From: Pseudomonadota bacterium | Lineage (GTDB): Bacteria; Pseudomonadota; Gammaproteobacteria; Burkholderiales; Burkholderiaceae_C | Reading direction: 5' to 3' | DNA length: 64,000 nt | NCBI GenBank assembly: GCA_963205335.1 | Contig: CAUJIM010000098.1 | Coordinates: 19,521-83,520 of the forward strand | Part shown: one piece after another, positions 1 to 7,515 of the stretch | How the letters are laid out: each line of letters starts with the position of its first letter | How positions within the stretch are numbered: position 1 is the first letter of the stretch | The notes under the pieces: model-generated | What the model was told of the DNA's origin: nothing | What the model saw: the letters and a program-made list of their open reading frames with translations, nothing else | Database searches by the model: none | Position numbers and translations under genes: made by a program

Positions 1-200
1 TCGATGGCCGCGTCCGCCAGGCGCTGCAGGCCGCTGTTGCACGGCGTGATGGTGCTGTGGCCGTTGGCCACGCCGACCATGGGTTTCTTGAAGTCGCCCT
101 CCTTGTAGCCCATGCCGTAGAACATGGAACGGTTGGGGGCGCGCGCCTTGCCTTCGGTAATATGGGCGGAGCGGTGGTTGATGGCTTTGGGATCGGTCAT
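1..200 (-). CDS. ilvD: dihydroxy-acid dehydratase, N-terminal fragment
   Basis: Only the first 66 or so codons are in the window; the gene runs off the left edge. The reverse strand translates as [20 protein letters not shown] followed by [11 protein letters not shown], then the [19 protein letters not shown] stretch typical of the IlvD/Edd dehydratases; the Cys in TPCN is an Fe-S cluster ligand in this family. IlvD removes water from 2,3-dihydroxy acids in valine, leucine and isoleucine synthesis. The start ATG is the complement of the cat at 198-200. It is divergent from the thioesterase at 371, with a repeat copy between them. It is too short for the ORF track. IlvD is preferred over Edd because the N-terminus starts so close to the RSMFYGMG motif. 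Confidence 0.9.
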   Translation of the reverse strand, partial: MTDPKAINHRSAHITEGKARAPNRSMFYGMGYKEGDFKKPMVGVANGHSTITPCNSGLQRLADAAI

Positions 201-300
201 GACGGGTTCGGGCGGCGCGGCGGCCACGGGTTGCAACGGACTGCGGCAAGTGTAGTGCGCGCCGCCTTGCCCCGTGCCGCAGCCGGGATTTTCCAAGAAG

Positions 301-345
301 AAAAATGGCTGTAGCGCTTTCCAGCAAAGCGCTGGCAGCTATTTC
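301..345 (+). repeat. dispersed palindromic repeat, copy R1
   Basis: The copy starts with an A-run and ATGGCT. It carries the hairpin AGCGCTTTccagcAAAGCGCT and ends GGCAGCTATTT. The same layout occurs at about eight other places in the window (2318, 11605, 22818, 27200, 36059, 40956, 57929, 61549). Here it lies between the divergent ilvD and thioesterase starts, and its internal ATG creates a spurious upstream start (305) for the thioesterase ORF. Confidence 0.75.
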
Positions 346-370
346 ATCGGTAGCAAAGAGGGAGCGGCGG

Positions 371-793
371 ATGAGTGATTTGCACGAGCGCGTGAGCGGC
401 AGTTTTCAAGCCCAGGGCCTGATGAAGACGCTGGGCGCGCGGCTGGCGCACGTGGCCGAGGGCGAGGTGCACATCGAGATGCCGTTCAGCCCCGCGCTGT
501 CGCAGCAGCGCGGCCACGCGCATGCGGGGTCGATCACCAGCATCGTCGACAGCGCCTGCGGCTACGCCGCGCTCACGCGCGCGCCCGCCGGGTGCGACGT
601 GGTGACGGCCGAGTTCAAGGTCAATTTCATGCGCCCGGCGATGGGCCGGCGCTTCCTGGCCGTGGGCCGCGTGGCCAGCGCCGGCAAGACCCTGGGCGTG
701 TGCACCGGCGAGGTGCGCGCGTTCGGCGGCGAGGGCGAGGACTACAAGGTGGTGGCGCTGATGCAGGCGACGATGGTGTTCGTGCGGCCCTGA
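371..793 (+). CDS. PaaI-type hotdog-fold thioesterase
   Basis: This is a 140-residue protein of the PaaI/YdiI-like 4HBT hotdog family, expected to hydrolyse cytosolic acyl-CoA or aryl-CoA thioesters. The [18 protein letters not shown] segment matches the family's HGG...DxAxG active-site helix, and the later beta strands read VNFMRPA and GEVRAF. The ORF track starts at 305, but those codons come from the repeat. The ATG at 371 (MSDLHERV) follows a GGAGCGG ribosome-binding site and gives the usual family length. It lies 46 bases before lgt on the same strand, followed by an enoyl-CoA hydratase, so a role in acyl-CoA turnover is plausible. The substrate cannot be told from sequence. Confidence 0.8.
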   Translation: MSDLHERVSGSFQAQGLMKTLGARLAHVAEGEVHIEMPFSPALSQQRGHAHAGSITSIVDSACGYAALTRAPAGCDVVTAEFKVNFMRPAMGRRFLAVGRVASAGKTLGVCTGEVRAFGGEGEDYKVVALMQATMVFVRP

Positions 794-839
794 AACCGCC
801 CGGGCAGGGCGCCGCCGGCCCTGCTGCACAATCGCCGCC

Positions 840-1661
840 ATGCTGATGTACCCCCACATCGATCCGGTGGCGCTGCAGGTCGGGCCGCTGGCGATCCACT
901 GGTACGGCCTGACCTACCTGGCCGGCTTCGCGCTCTTCATGTGGCTGGGTACGCTGCGCCTGGCGCACGAGCCCTACGCGTCGCTCCGGGGCGGGCAGGC
1001 CTGGTCGCGCAAGGACGTGGAGGACATCCTCTTCCTCGGCGTGCTCGGGGTCATCGTGGGCGGGCGCCTGGGCTACTGCCTGTTCTACAAGCCGGAGTAC
1101 TACGCCGCGCACCCGCTGGAGGTCTTCGCCGTCTGGCAGGGCGGCATGAGCTTTCATGGCGGCATGCTGGGCGTGGCGGCGGCGATGCTCTGGTACGCGC
1201 ATTCGCGCCATCGCCCGTGGCTGCAGGTCGTCGACTTCGTCGCCCCCTGCGTGCCCACGGGGCTGGCGGCGGGGCGCATCGGCAACTTCATCAACGGCGA
1301 GCTGTGGGGGCGTTTCGCCTCGCCCGACCTGCCCTGGGCCATGGTGTTCCCGCAAAGCGGCTCGATGCAGCCGCGCCATCCGTCGCAGATCTACCAGTTT
1401 CTGCTCGAAGGCCTGCTGCTCTTCGTGCTGCTGTGGCTGTACGCGCGCCGCCCGCGCAAGCGCGGCGAGGTGGCGGCGGCCTTCCTCGTGGGCTACGGCG
1501 TGCTGCGCTTCACGGCGGAATACTTCCGCGAGCCCGACAGCTACCTCGGGCTGCTGTCCCTGGGCCTGAGCATGGGCCAGTGGCTCTGCCTGCCGATGAT
1601 CGCGGCGGGCGCCGCCCTGTGGCTGTGGGCGCAACGCGCGGGGGCCGCCCATGGCCGGTGA
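840..1661 (+). CDS. lgt: prolipoprotein diacylglyceryl transferase
   Basis: Lgt moves a diacylglyceryl group from phosphatidylglycerol to the lipobox cysteine of prolipoproteins in the inner membrane. The 273-residue protein has the family signature [14 protein letters not shown] at about residues 145-158, the GGMSFHGG loop at 101-108 (essential His in E. coli Lgt), and several hydrophobic helices (for example [16 protein letters not shown] and [14 protein letters not shown]). The N-terminus [20 protein letters not shown] is canonical; the start may be the ATG at 840 or the one at 846. Its 3' end overlaps the enoyl-CoA hydratase by 11 bases, which suggests cotranscription. In many relatives lgt lies near ilvD, as here. 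Confidence 0.95.
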   Translation: MLMYPHIDPVALQVGPLAIHWYGLTYLAGFALFMWLGTLRLAHEPYASLRGGQAWSRKDVEDILFLGVLGVIVGGRLGYCLFYKPEYYAAHPLEVFAVWQGGMSFHGGMLGVAAAMLWYAHSRHRPWLQVVDFVAPCVPTGLAAGRIGNFINGELWGRFASPDLPWAMVFPQSGSMQPRHPSQIYQFLLEGLLLFVLLWLYARRPRKRGEVAAAFLVGYGVLRFTAEYFREPDSYLGLLSLGLSMGQWLCLPMIAAGAALWLWAQRAGAAHGR

Positions 1662-2457
1662 GATCGCGCTGCGGGCGGCGGACGAGGCCGGCGTGGTGCG
1701 CGTGACGCTGCGCCACGACGGGCGGCTCAATGCCATGACGCGCGCCATGTGGCGCGAGCTGCGCACCGTCTTCGAGCGCATCCAGCGCAGCGCGGACGCG
1801 CGCTGCGTGCTGGTCGAGGGCGCGGGCGAGGCCTTCTGCGCCGGCGGCGACATCTCCGAGTACCCGGCGTTCCGCTTCGACGCGGCGCGGCTGCGCGCGT
1901 TCCACGAGGTCGAGGTCTGGGGCGGCCTCTCGGCGATGCTGGCGTGCGACGCGCCCATCGTCGTGGCGATCCGCGGCGCCTGCATGGGCGCGGGCGTGGA
2001 GATCGCGTGCTGCGGCGACATCCGCCTGGCCGAGGAGGGCGCGCGCTTCGGCGCGCCGATCGCGCGCCTGGGTTTCCCGATGGCGCCGCGCGAGGCGGCG
2101 CTGGTGGCCAGCCGGGTGGGTGATGCAACGGCGCGGCAGATGCTGCTGGCCGCCGCCACGTTCGATGCCCGCGCGCTGCATGCCGGCGGCTTCCTGAGCG
2201 AGGTGCTGGCGCCGCAGGCGCTGGGCGAGCGCGCGGAGAAAACCGCCCGCCACATCGCCGCGCTGGCGCCGCAGGCCGCGCGCATGAACAAGCGCACGCT
2301 GCGCGCAATTTCTGAACAAAATACGGCTCCAGCGCTTGCTGGACAAGCGCAAGCAGCTATGGTTTCAGGGATGGAAGACGCCTACGCCTATGCCGACAGC
2401 AGCGAGCACCGCGAGGGCATAGAGGCGTTCCTGGCCAAACGCAGGCCACGGTTCTGA
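1651..2457 (+). CDS. enoyl-CoA hydratase/isomerase family protein with repeat-derived insert
   Basis: This is a crotonase-fold protein of 268 residues. The oxyanion-hole segments [12 protein letters not shown] (residues about 61-72) and [14 protein letters not shown] (about 108-121) are present. Crotonases hydrate, isomerise or hydrolyse acyl-CoA thioesters; the [17 protein letters not shown] region lacks a clear second catalytic Glu at the classical place, so the exact reaction is open. The start overlaps lgt by 11 bases. The C-terminal segment [19 protein letters not shown] is encoded by repeat copy R2, read in frame, just before the helix [18 protein letters not shown] that normally closes this fold. 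The protein therefore seems to tolerate a repeat-coded insertion of about 15 residues. Confidence 0.85.
   Translation: MAGEIALRAADEAGVVRVTLRHDGRLNAMTRAMWRELRTVFERIQRSADARCVLVEGAGEAFCAGGDISEYPAFRFDAARLRAFHEVEVWGGLSAMLACDAPIVVAIRGACMGAGVEIACCGDIRLAEEGARFGAPIARLGFPMAPREAALVASRVGDATARQMLLAAATFDARALHAGGFLSEVLAPQALGERAEKTARHIAALAPQAARMNKRTLRAISEQNTAPALAGQAQAAMVSGMEDAYAYADSSEHREGIEAFLAKRRPRF
2318..2364 (+). repeat. dispersed palindromic repeat, copy R2 (inside a coding region)
   Basis: The sequence runs from an A-rich ATACGGCTCCAGCGCTTG to CAAGCGCAAGCAGCTATGG, with the same polarity as R1. It is read through in frame by the enoyl-CoA hydratase gene, without a stop codon. Confidence 0.7.
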
Positions 2458-2526
2458 GCACGGCGCATCCATTGGAAATTGCAGGGGTCGCGCGGTTGCC
2501 GCCGGGCGGTGGAAGGGCTGGTAAGA

Positions 2527-3432
2527 ATGCTGGGCACCGATGAACTGTTCAAGCTTGCCCGGATCGTGGATACGGGCAGCTTCATACGCGCGGCGAGCGA
2601 ATTGGGCGTGACGCAGCCGGCGCTGAGCAAGAGTGTCGCGCGATTGGAGCGCACGCTGGGCGTGCGTCTGCTGGAGCGGCGTGCGCGTGGCGTGATCGCG
2701 ACGCCGTATGCCGTGGCCTTGCTGCATCGGGCCCTGCCGGCATTGGCCGAGCTGCGCGCGGCCGAGCAGGAAATCGAGGCCATGCGCGGCGGAGTCGGCA
2801 GCTCCGTGGTCGTGGGTTTGGCGCCTGCCGCGGCGCATGGGCTGCTGCCGCGCGTGATCGAGGCGCTGCGCCGAGCCGAGCGAGCCATCAGCCTGCGAGT
2901 GGCCGAAGGACTGGCCGAGGAGCTGACCCAGGGCGTGCGCACCGGCAAGCTCGACTTCGCCATCACGACGCAATCGACGGGTCTGCATGCGCCGGAGCTG
3001 TCGGTCCAGGGTCTGCACGAAGACCGTTTCGTGGTGTGTGGACCGGTCGACCACCCGTTGACCCAGGGCAGCCAGCCAGCCAGCGCCCAGGCGCTGGCCA
3101 CGGTCGATTGGGTGCTGGCGCCCATGGGTGGGCTGCTGCGCGCCGAATTCGACAGCTGCTTTCTGAACCAGAACGCCACGCCCCCGAGGGCGCTGGTGGA
3201 GACCTGGTCGGTGTCGATCAGCAAGGGGCTGGTCAAGGAGCAGGGGTTCTTCAGCTTCCTGCCGACGAGCGTGGCGGCGGCGGAGCAGCGCCGCGGCGAG
3301 CTGGCCTTCCTGAAGCTGGACTGGCTGCAGTGGCGCCGCAAGGTGTCGCTGGTGCAGCGGCGGGGGCAGACGCTCTCCGCATCGCAGCGCTTCGTGCGGG
3401 GCCTGTTCTGGGATGCGGCCCGGCAGCCTTGA
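2527..3432 (+). CDS. LysR-family transcriptional regulator of the adjacent catabolic cluster
   Basis: The protein has an N-terminal winged helix-turn-helix (FKLARIVDTGSFIRAASELG, then VTQPALSKSVARLERTLGVRLLERR) followed by a LysR substrate-binding domain from about residue 85, ending near 301, the normal LTTR length. The ORF track begins at a TTG (2479); I prefer the ATG at 2527 because it follows a GGAAGG site and starts directly at the DNA-binding domain (MLGTDELFKLAR). It is transcribed in the same direction as the pyridine-type cluster that begins 165 bases downstream. That gap is AT-rich and contains a dyad suited to LTTR binding, so it probably controls the cluster in response to a pathway substrate or intermediate. 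The effector is unknown. Confidence 0.85.
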   Translation: MLGTDELFKLARIVDTGSFIRAASELGVTQPALSKSVARLERTLGVRLLERRARGVIATPYAVALLHRALPALAELRAAEQEIEAMRGGVGSSVVVGLAPAAAHGLLPRVIEALRRAERAISLRVAEGLAEELTQGVRTGKLDFAITTQSTGLHAPELSVQGLHEDRFVVCGPVDHPLTQGSQPASAQALATVDWVLAPMGGLLRAEFDSCFLNQNATPPRALVETWSVSISKGLVKEQGFFSFLPTSVAAAEQRRGELAFLKLDWLQWRRKVSLVQRRGQTLSASQRFVRGLFWDAARQP

Positions 3433-3467
3433 CACGTGCAGGAAAACCCCTAAGAAGATATTCCATT

Positions 3468-3487
3468 TGGTTATTGAAAATTAACCA
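3468..3487. promoter_or_regulatory. candidate LysR operator dyad upstream of the catabolic cluster
   Basis: The sequence TGGTTATTGAAAATTAACCA has perfect 6-base arms (TGGTTA/TAACCA) around an 8-base AT-rich spacer. It lies in an AT-rich island between the LysR gene and the hydrolase gene, in DNA that is otherwise GC-rich. LTTR sites are typically partial dyads of this size. No confident -35/-10 pair was picked. Confidence 0.45.
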
Positions 3488-3596
3488 TCATGGTATTTCT
3501 GATGCCATCCCCGGGTGAAAGAATCGGTCGCAAGTGAGGGGTCGGCATCCCGAGTCGGCCGCTTCATGACAGGACGTTTGACGAAGGGGCGCGCAG

Positions 3597-4427
3597 GTGG
3601 TTTCTGCTTCTCGCATTGGCCGGACCCACGGCAAGCCGATGATCGCCTACGAGGTCCAGGGCGATGGACCGGCGGTGGTGTTTCTTCACGGCATCGGTGG
3701 CCATCGAGGCAACTGGGCCGATCAGCTCGGCTGTTTTTCCCGGCACTACCGTGCGGTGGCCTGGGACGCGCGCGGCTATGGCGACTCTGATGATTACGAC
3801 GGACCATGCCGGTTCGAGGATTTCAGCGACGACCTTGCCGGCCTGCTTGACCATCTGGACGTCGAACGCGCCCATTTGGTGGGCCTGTCGATGGGCGGGC
3901 GCATCCTGATGGACTTCGCCGTGCGCCATGCGGGGCGGGTGCGCTCGCTGGTCGTTGCGGGCTCGTTTCCCAGCTTTGGCAGCGCGCTGACCCCCGAACA
4001 ACAGCAGGAATACATGCGGCTGCGGCGCGAACCGCTGCAGCGCGGGCTGTCGTTCGCGCAACTGGCGCCCCAGCTTGTCGCTTCGCTGGTAGGGCCCCAG
4101 GCGAGCGCCCGGGTACGCGAGCGCATGGCAGCAAGCATTGCCAAGCTGCGCCCCGACGCTTACCTGAAAACACTGGAGGCTACCTTGCACTTCGATCGCA
4201 CGGCGACCCTGGGAGAGATCGAGGCGCCGACTTTGCTGATGTACGGCCAGTTCGATTCCCTGGTGACTCCTGAAGCCGGCCGCCAGGTGCAACAGGCCAT
4301 GCGCCATGCGGAGTACCGCGTGGTCGAAGGTGTGGGGCATTTGATCAACCTGGAAGCCCCCGATGTCTTTAACGCCCTGGTGCTGGACTTCCTGGCCCGC
4401 CATGGTGATGACAGGCAGGGGGCGTAA
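3597..4427 (+). CDS. alpha/beta hydrolase, NicD-like (N-formylmaleamate deformylase family candidate)
   Basis: A 276-residue alpha/beta hydrolase with oxyanion motif FLHGIGGHRGNW (29-40), nucleophile elbow GLSMGG (Ser98), acid Asp220 in MYGQFDSLVTPE and His248 in GVGHLINLEAP. In the nicotinate pathway NicD, a protein of this fold, deformylates the product of the NicX dioxygenase, and a NicX-like gene is two genes downstream; the same step on a related ring-opened amide is the likely job. The start is GTG with AAGGGG nine bases upstream. Its stop TAA overlaps the next gene's ATG by one base, showing tight coupling. A general C-C or ester hydrolase remains possible, since the fold alone does not fix the substrate. 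Confidence 0.7.
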   Translation: MVSASRIGRTHGKPMIAYEVQGDGPAVVFLHGIGGHRGNWADQLGCFSRHYRAVAWDARGYGDSDDYDGPCRFEDFSDDLAGLLDHLDVERAHLVGLSMGGRILMDFAVRHAGRVRSLVVAGSFPSFGSALTPEQQQEYMRLRREPLQRGLSFAQLAPQLVASLVGPQASARVRERMAASIAKLRPDAYLKTLEATLHFDRTATLGEIEAPTLLMYGQFDSLVTPEAGRQVQQAMRHAEYRVVEGVGHLINLEAPDVFNALVLDFLARHGDDRQGA

Positions 4428-4729
4428 TGCTGTTTGCGATCCATTGCCTGGACAAACCCGGTGCCGAGGCGCTGCGCCAGGCTGCGCGAGATGCGCACTC
4501 CGCTTATATGCGGGCGCAGGTTGGCCGCATTGTCTTTGGCGGCCCGCTGCTGGCGAGCGATGGCGTCACGCGCATAGGCACTTTGATGGTGGTTGATCTT
4601 CCTTCGCGCGCCGAACTGGAAGCCTTTCTCGATTCAGAGCCCTACCGTCGTGCTGGCCTCTTCGGCCGATGCGAGGTGCATCCCTATCAACTGGTTGTGC
4701 AAAGCGGTCATTTCGCTTCTATGTGCTGA
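4427..4729 (+). CDS. YciI-like (YCII domain) protein
   Basis: This 100-residue protein begins MLFAIHCLDKPGAEALRQ.AR and contains the YCII-type pattern of an early strand, an AYMRAQVGRIVFGGPLL strand-loop and a final EVHPYQLV strand, the ferredoxin-like fold of the family. YciI-like proteins are found as small accessory enzymes or domains in aromatic degradation clusters (for example muconolactone isomerase-like folds), but their activities are mostly unproven. It is translationally coupled to the hydrolase before it (ATG overlaps TAA) and is followed 11 bases later by the dioxygenase gene. A lactonase or dehalogenase-like step in the same pathway is possible; no catalytic residue can be assigned with confidence. 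Confidence 0.7.
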   Translation: MLFAIHCLDKPGAEALRQAARDAHSAYMRAQVGRIVFGGPLLASDGVTRIGTLMVVDLPSRAELEAFLDSEPYRRAGLFGRCEVHPYQLVVQSGHFASMC

Positions 4730-4740
4730 AAGGAAGATCC

Positions 4741-5805
4741 ATGCTGGAACGCATCGAGGGCAAATGGATTGCCATGTTCGCGAGAACCTTCCGACTGTGC
4801 GGCATAGGGCAGGGTGACGCGGTGGCCATCCTGTCGGAAACGCAGTCGCGCGACGTCAACGTGCAGCTGGCGGAGCTGGCGCTGCATGAGCTTGGCGCGC
4901 GCGCCTTTCACGTGCGTTTGCCGACGCCGGCCCTGGTCGACAACATCCCGGTGCGTTCGACGGGTGCGTCGACAGCCATTGGAGGGCTGGAGCCCGTGCT
5001 CAAGGCGCTGGCCGCGGCGCACACGGTGATCGACTGCACCGTGGAGGGGCTTTTGCACAGCCCGGAACTGCCGCACATCCTTCGGGGCGGCGCGCGCCTG
5101 TTCATGATCAGCAACGAACACCCCGAGGTGCTGGAGCGCCTGCAGCCCACGACGGCGCTGCGGCCGCGGGTGGATGAGGCCAGGCGCCGCCTCAGCGCCG
5201 CATCGCGCATGACGGTGACTTCCGAAGCCGGCACGGCACTGGAGATCGATGTCCGTGGAGCGCCCGTGCGCGGCGCGGTCGGCTACGTGGACCAGCCTGG
5301 CCAGGTGGCCTATTGGCCGGCTGGGCTGTGCCTGTGCTTTCCCCGGCAGGGTTGCGTCAACGGCCGCGTGGTGCTGGACGAGGGCGACGTCAACCTCACC
5401 TTCAAGCGCTACATCGCCCGTCCTGTGGAGCTGGTGTTCGAGAACGACCACGTGGTGCAGATCGTCGGCCAGGGGCTCGATGCCGACCTGCTGCGCAGTT
5501 ACTACGCGGCCTGGGAAGATACGGCGGCCTATGGCGTCTCGCACGTGGGCTGGGGTCTGAACCCGCTGGCGCGCTGGGATGCGCTGGCCATGTACGACAA
5601 GAGCCAGGTCAACGGGACGGAGCTGCGCGCGTTTGCCGGCAGCTTCCTGTTTTCCACCGGGGCCAACGAACACGCCGGGCGATTCACGCGCGGCCACTTC
5701 GACTTCCCGATGCGCCATTGCACGGTGATGCTCGACGGCGTGGCGGTGGTCGAGCAGGGACGGCTGGTTGACCCAGAGCCCATCGGGGAAGCTGGCAATG
5801 AGTGA
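4741..5805 (+). CDS. NicX-like 2,5-dihydroxypyridine 5,6-dioxygenase family ring-cleaving enzyme
   Basis: At 354 residues it matches the length of Pseudomonas putida NicX (about 350), a non-haem Fe(II) extradiol-type dioxygenase that opens 2,5-dihydroxypyridine to N-formylmaleamate. Recognisable segments are LLHSPEL (105-111), GYVDQPGQ..YWPAG (181-195), VLDEGDVNLTFKRY (211-224), AYGVSHVGWGLNP (263-275) and FLFSTGANE (302-310). The NicX metal ligands, recalled as His265, His318 and Asp320, map to His268, His319 and Asp321 (GHFDFP) with the same spacing. The ORF track extends to 4669, but the ATG at 4741 has AAAGGAAG upstream. Its end overlaps the monooxygenase start by 8 bases. The exact ring substrate is not determinable from the sequence, because the usual maleamate and maleate enzymes are absent. 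Confidence 0.8.
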   Translation: MLERIEGKWIAMFARTFRLCGIGQGDAVAILSETQSRDVNVQLAELALHELGARAFHVRLPTPALVDNIPVRSTGASTAIGGLEPVLKALAAAHTVIDCTVEGLLHSPELPHILRGGARLFMISNEHPEVLERLQPTTALRPRVDEARRRLSAASRMTVTSEAGTALEIDVRGAPVRGAVGYVDQPGQVAYWPAGLCLCFPRQGCVNGRVVLDEGDVNLTFKRYIARPVELVFENDHVVQIVGQGLDADLLRSYYAAWEDTAAYGVSHVGWGLNPLARWDALAMYDKSQVNGTELRAFAGSFLFSTGANEHAGRFTRGHFDFPMRHCTVMLDGVAVVEQGRLVDPEPIGEAGNE

Positions 5806-7453
5806 CGCCGCCATCGTCGAGGTGCCCATCCTCATCGCCGGAGGCGGCTCGACCGGGCTCAGCCTGGCGGCCGAGCTGGGCTGGCGCGGCACGCCGTGCA
5901 TGCTGCTGGAGCCCGGGTTGCAGCCCAATCCGCACCCTCGGGCCAATGCACTCGGCAATCGCAGCATGGAGTATTACCGGCGCTGGGGCATCGACAGACG
6001 GTTGACGGGCGCTGGGGTGCCGGCCGACTATCCGGCCAACTACTTCTGGGTGTCCAGGCTCGACGGGCGCGAGATCCATGCGCTGCGCCTGCCAGGCCAG
6101 GCCGAGCTGGAGGCCATCCGGGCGCGCACGGCCGTCGATCCGTCCCACGAGCTGCACTGGTCGCCCTACCTCAAGACCATCGTCGGCCAGCATGTCGTGG
6201 AGCGGGTGCTGCGCGAGTATGTGGCCGAACGCGCCAGCGTAGAGGCGCGCTATGGCTGGGTGCTCGACGATTTCGCGGAGCACGGCGACCACGTGCTGGC
6301 CACCGTGCGGCAGGTCGACAGCGGCCGGCGCCAGCAAGTGCGTTGCCGGTGGCTCGTGGGCTGCGATGGTGGACGCTCGCGGGTGCGGGAGCGTCTGGGC
6401 TATGAACTGCGCGGCAGGGGTGGGTTGGCGCACTTCGTCTCGATCTACTTTCACGCCCCTCAACTCATGTCCTGCCACTCGTTCGGGCCGGCCAACATCT
6501 ACTTTCCCATCCATCGCAAGCACCGTGGGTTCCTGCTGAACTGGAATACCGGGACGACGTGGACCTACCACCTGATCCTGGAGCCGGGCACGGACTGGCG
6601 CGACATCGCTCCGGAGCACGCCATCCGGTCGCTGGTGGGGCGGGATACGCCCGTCGAGGTGATCTCGGTCCAGCCCTGGACGGCGCACGCGCTCACGGCC
6701 GAGCATTACCGCAGTCCGGGGGGGCGCGTGTTTCTGGCTGGCGACGCGGCCCATTTGTTCACGCCCACGGGAGGGCTGGGCATGAACACCGGGGTGTCGG
6801 ATGCCATCGATCTGGCGTGGAAGCTGGGTGCCTGCCTGGAGGGCTGGGGCGGCGAGCGCCTGCTGGCGAGCTACGAGACCGAGCGCCACCCCATCGGCGT
6901 GCGCAATACGGCCGAGGCGGCAGACAACTTCGATCGCTTGTTCGGCGTCATGCAGCATGGCGATGAACTGGAAGCCGAGGGTGCACAGGCCGATGCGTTG
7001 CGTGCCGATCTCAGGGCGGAGCTGGCACGGCAGGAGAAGCTGCTCAAGTCGTCCGGCGTCTTGCTGGGCTACCGCTACGAAGGCTCGCCCATCTGCGTGG
7101 CCGACGGCACGCCCGAGCCGCCCGACCACCCGCAGCAATACGTGCCTGTGGCCCGCCCGGGGCATCGCGCGCCCCATGCGTGGCTGGCCAATGGCCGTTC
7201 GGTGCTGGATTTGCTGGGCTCCGGGTTCACCCTGCTGTGCTTCGACGGCGTGAACGCTTGCGCACAAGCGTTCGAGAGTGCCTGCGCCCGGCAGGGCGTG
7301 CCCCTGAAACTGGTGCCGATCGACGCGCCGGAGATCCGCCGGCTGTACGGCGAGCGCGCGTGCGTGCTGGTGCGGCCCGATCTGATGGTGGCCTGGCGTG
7401 GCGACACGGTGGCCGACGCGCAGGCCGCCGTGCGAACCATACGGGGTGCGTGA
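5798..7453 (+). CDS. FAD-dependent class A aromatic-ring monooxygenase
   Basis: The 551-residue flavoprotein has the GGGSTG dinucleotide-binding motif (15-20), the DG motif GCDGGRSRVRERLG (about 187) and the GD motif GDAAHLFTPTGGLGMNTG (about 314-331), all hallmarks of group A flavin hydroxylases. A C-terminal thioredoxin-like domain (GYRYEGSPICV..DGTPEPP onward) places it with the larger MhpA/TfdB/PheA-type hydroxylases, not with the shorter NicC (about 380 residues). It should hydroxylate a phenol-like or hydroxypyridine ring using NAD(P)H and oxygen, supplying the dihydroxy substrate of the dioxygenase next to it. The ATG at 5798 lies inside the last codons of the dioxygenase gene (ATGAGTGA overlap). 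Confidence 0.82.
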   Translation: MSDAAIVEVPILIAGGGSTGLSLAAELGWRGTPCMLLEPGLQPNPHPRANALGNRSMEYYRRWGIDRRLTGAGVPADYPANYFWVSRLDGREIHALRLPGQAELEAIRARTAVDPSHELHWSPYLKTIVGQHVVERVLREYVAERASVEARYGWVLDDFAEHGDHVLATVRQVDSGRRQQVRCRWLVGCDGGRSRVRERLGYELRGRGGLAHFVSIYFHAPQLMSCHSFGPANIYFPIHRKHRGFLLNWNTGTTWTYHLILEPGTDWRDIAPEHAIRSLVGRDTPVEVISVQPWTAHALTAEHYRSPGGRVFLAGDAAHLFTPTGGLGMNTGVSDAIDLAWKLGACLEGWGGERLLASYETERHPIGVRNTAEAADNFDRLFGVMQHGDELEAEGAQADALRADLRAELARQEKLLKSSGVLLGYRYEGSPICVADGTPEPPDHPQQYVPVARPGHRAPHAWLANGRSVLDLLGSGFTLLCFDGVNACAQAFESACARQGVPLKLVPIDAPEIRRLYGERACVLVRPDLMVAWRGDTVADAQAAVRTIRGA

Positions 7454-7515
7454 TGCCTCGCCCAACGCGGCCCCATGCGCCGCGCCGGATTTTTTACAAC
7501 GTGGAGACTGAAGCG

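Noticed and set aside
305-370. Extra N-terminal 22 residues of the PaaI-like thioesterase in the ORF track
   Set aside because: They are encoded by repeat copy R1; the ATG at 371 has a ribosome-binding site and gives the family length.
627-2297. Long minus-strand ORFs opposite lgt and enoyl-CoA hydratase, and similar long shadows (for example 12837-14603, 18847-21609, 36173-39988)
   Set aside because: Arg/Ala/His-rich translations with no family motif, antisense to well-supported genes; a product of high GC content.
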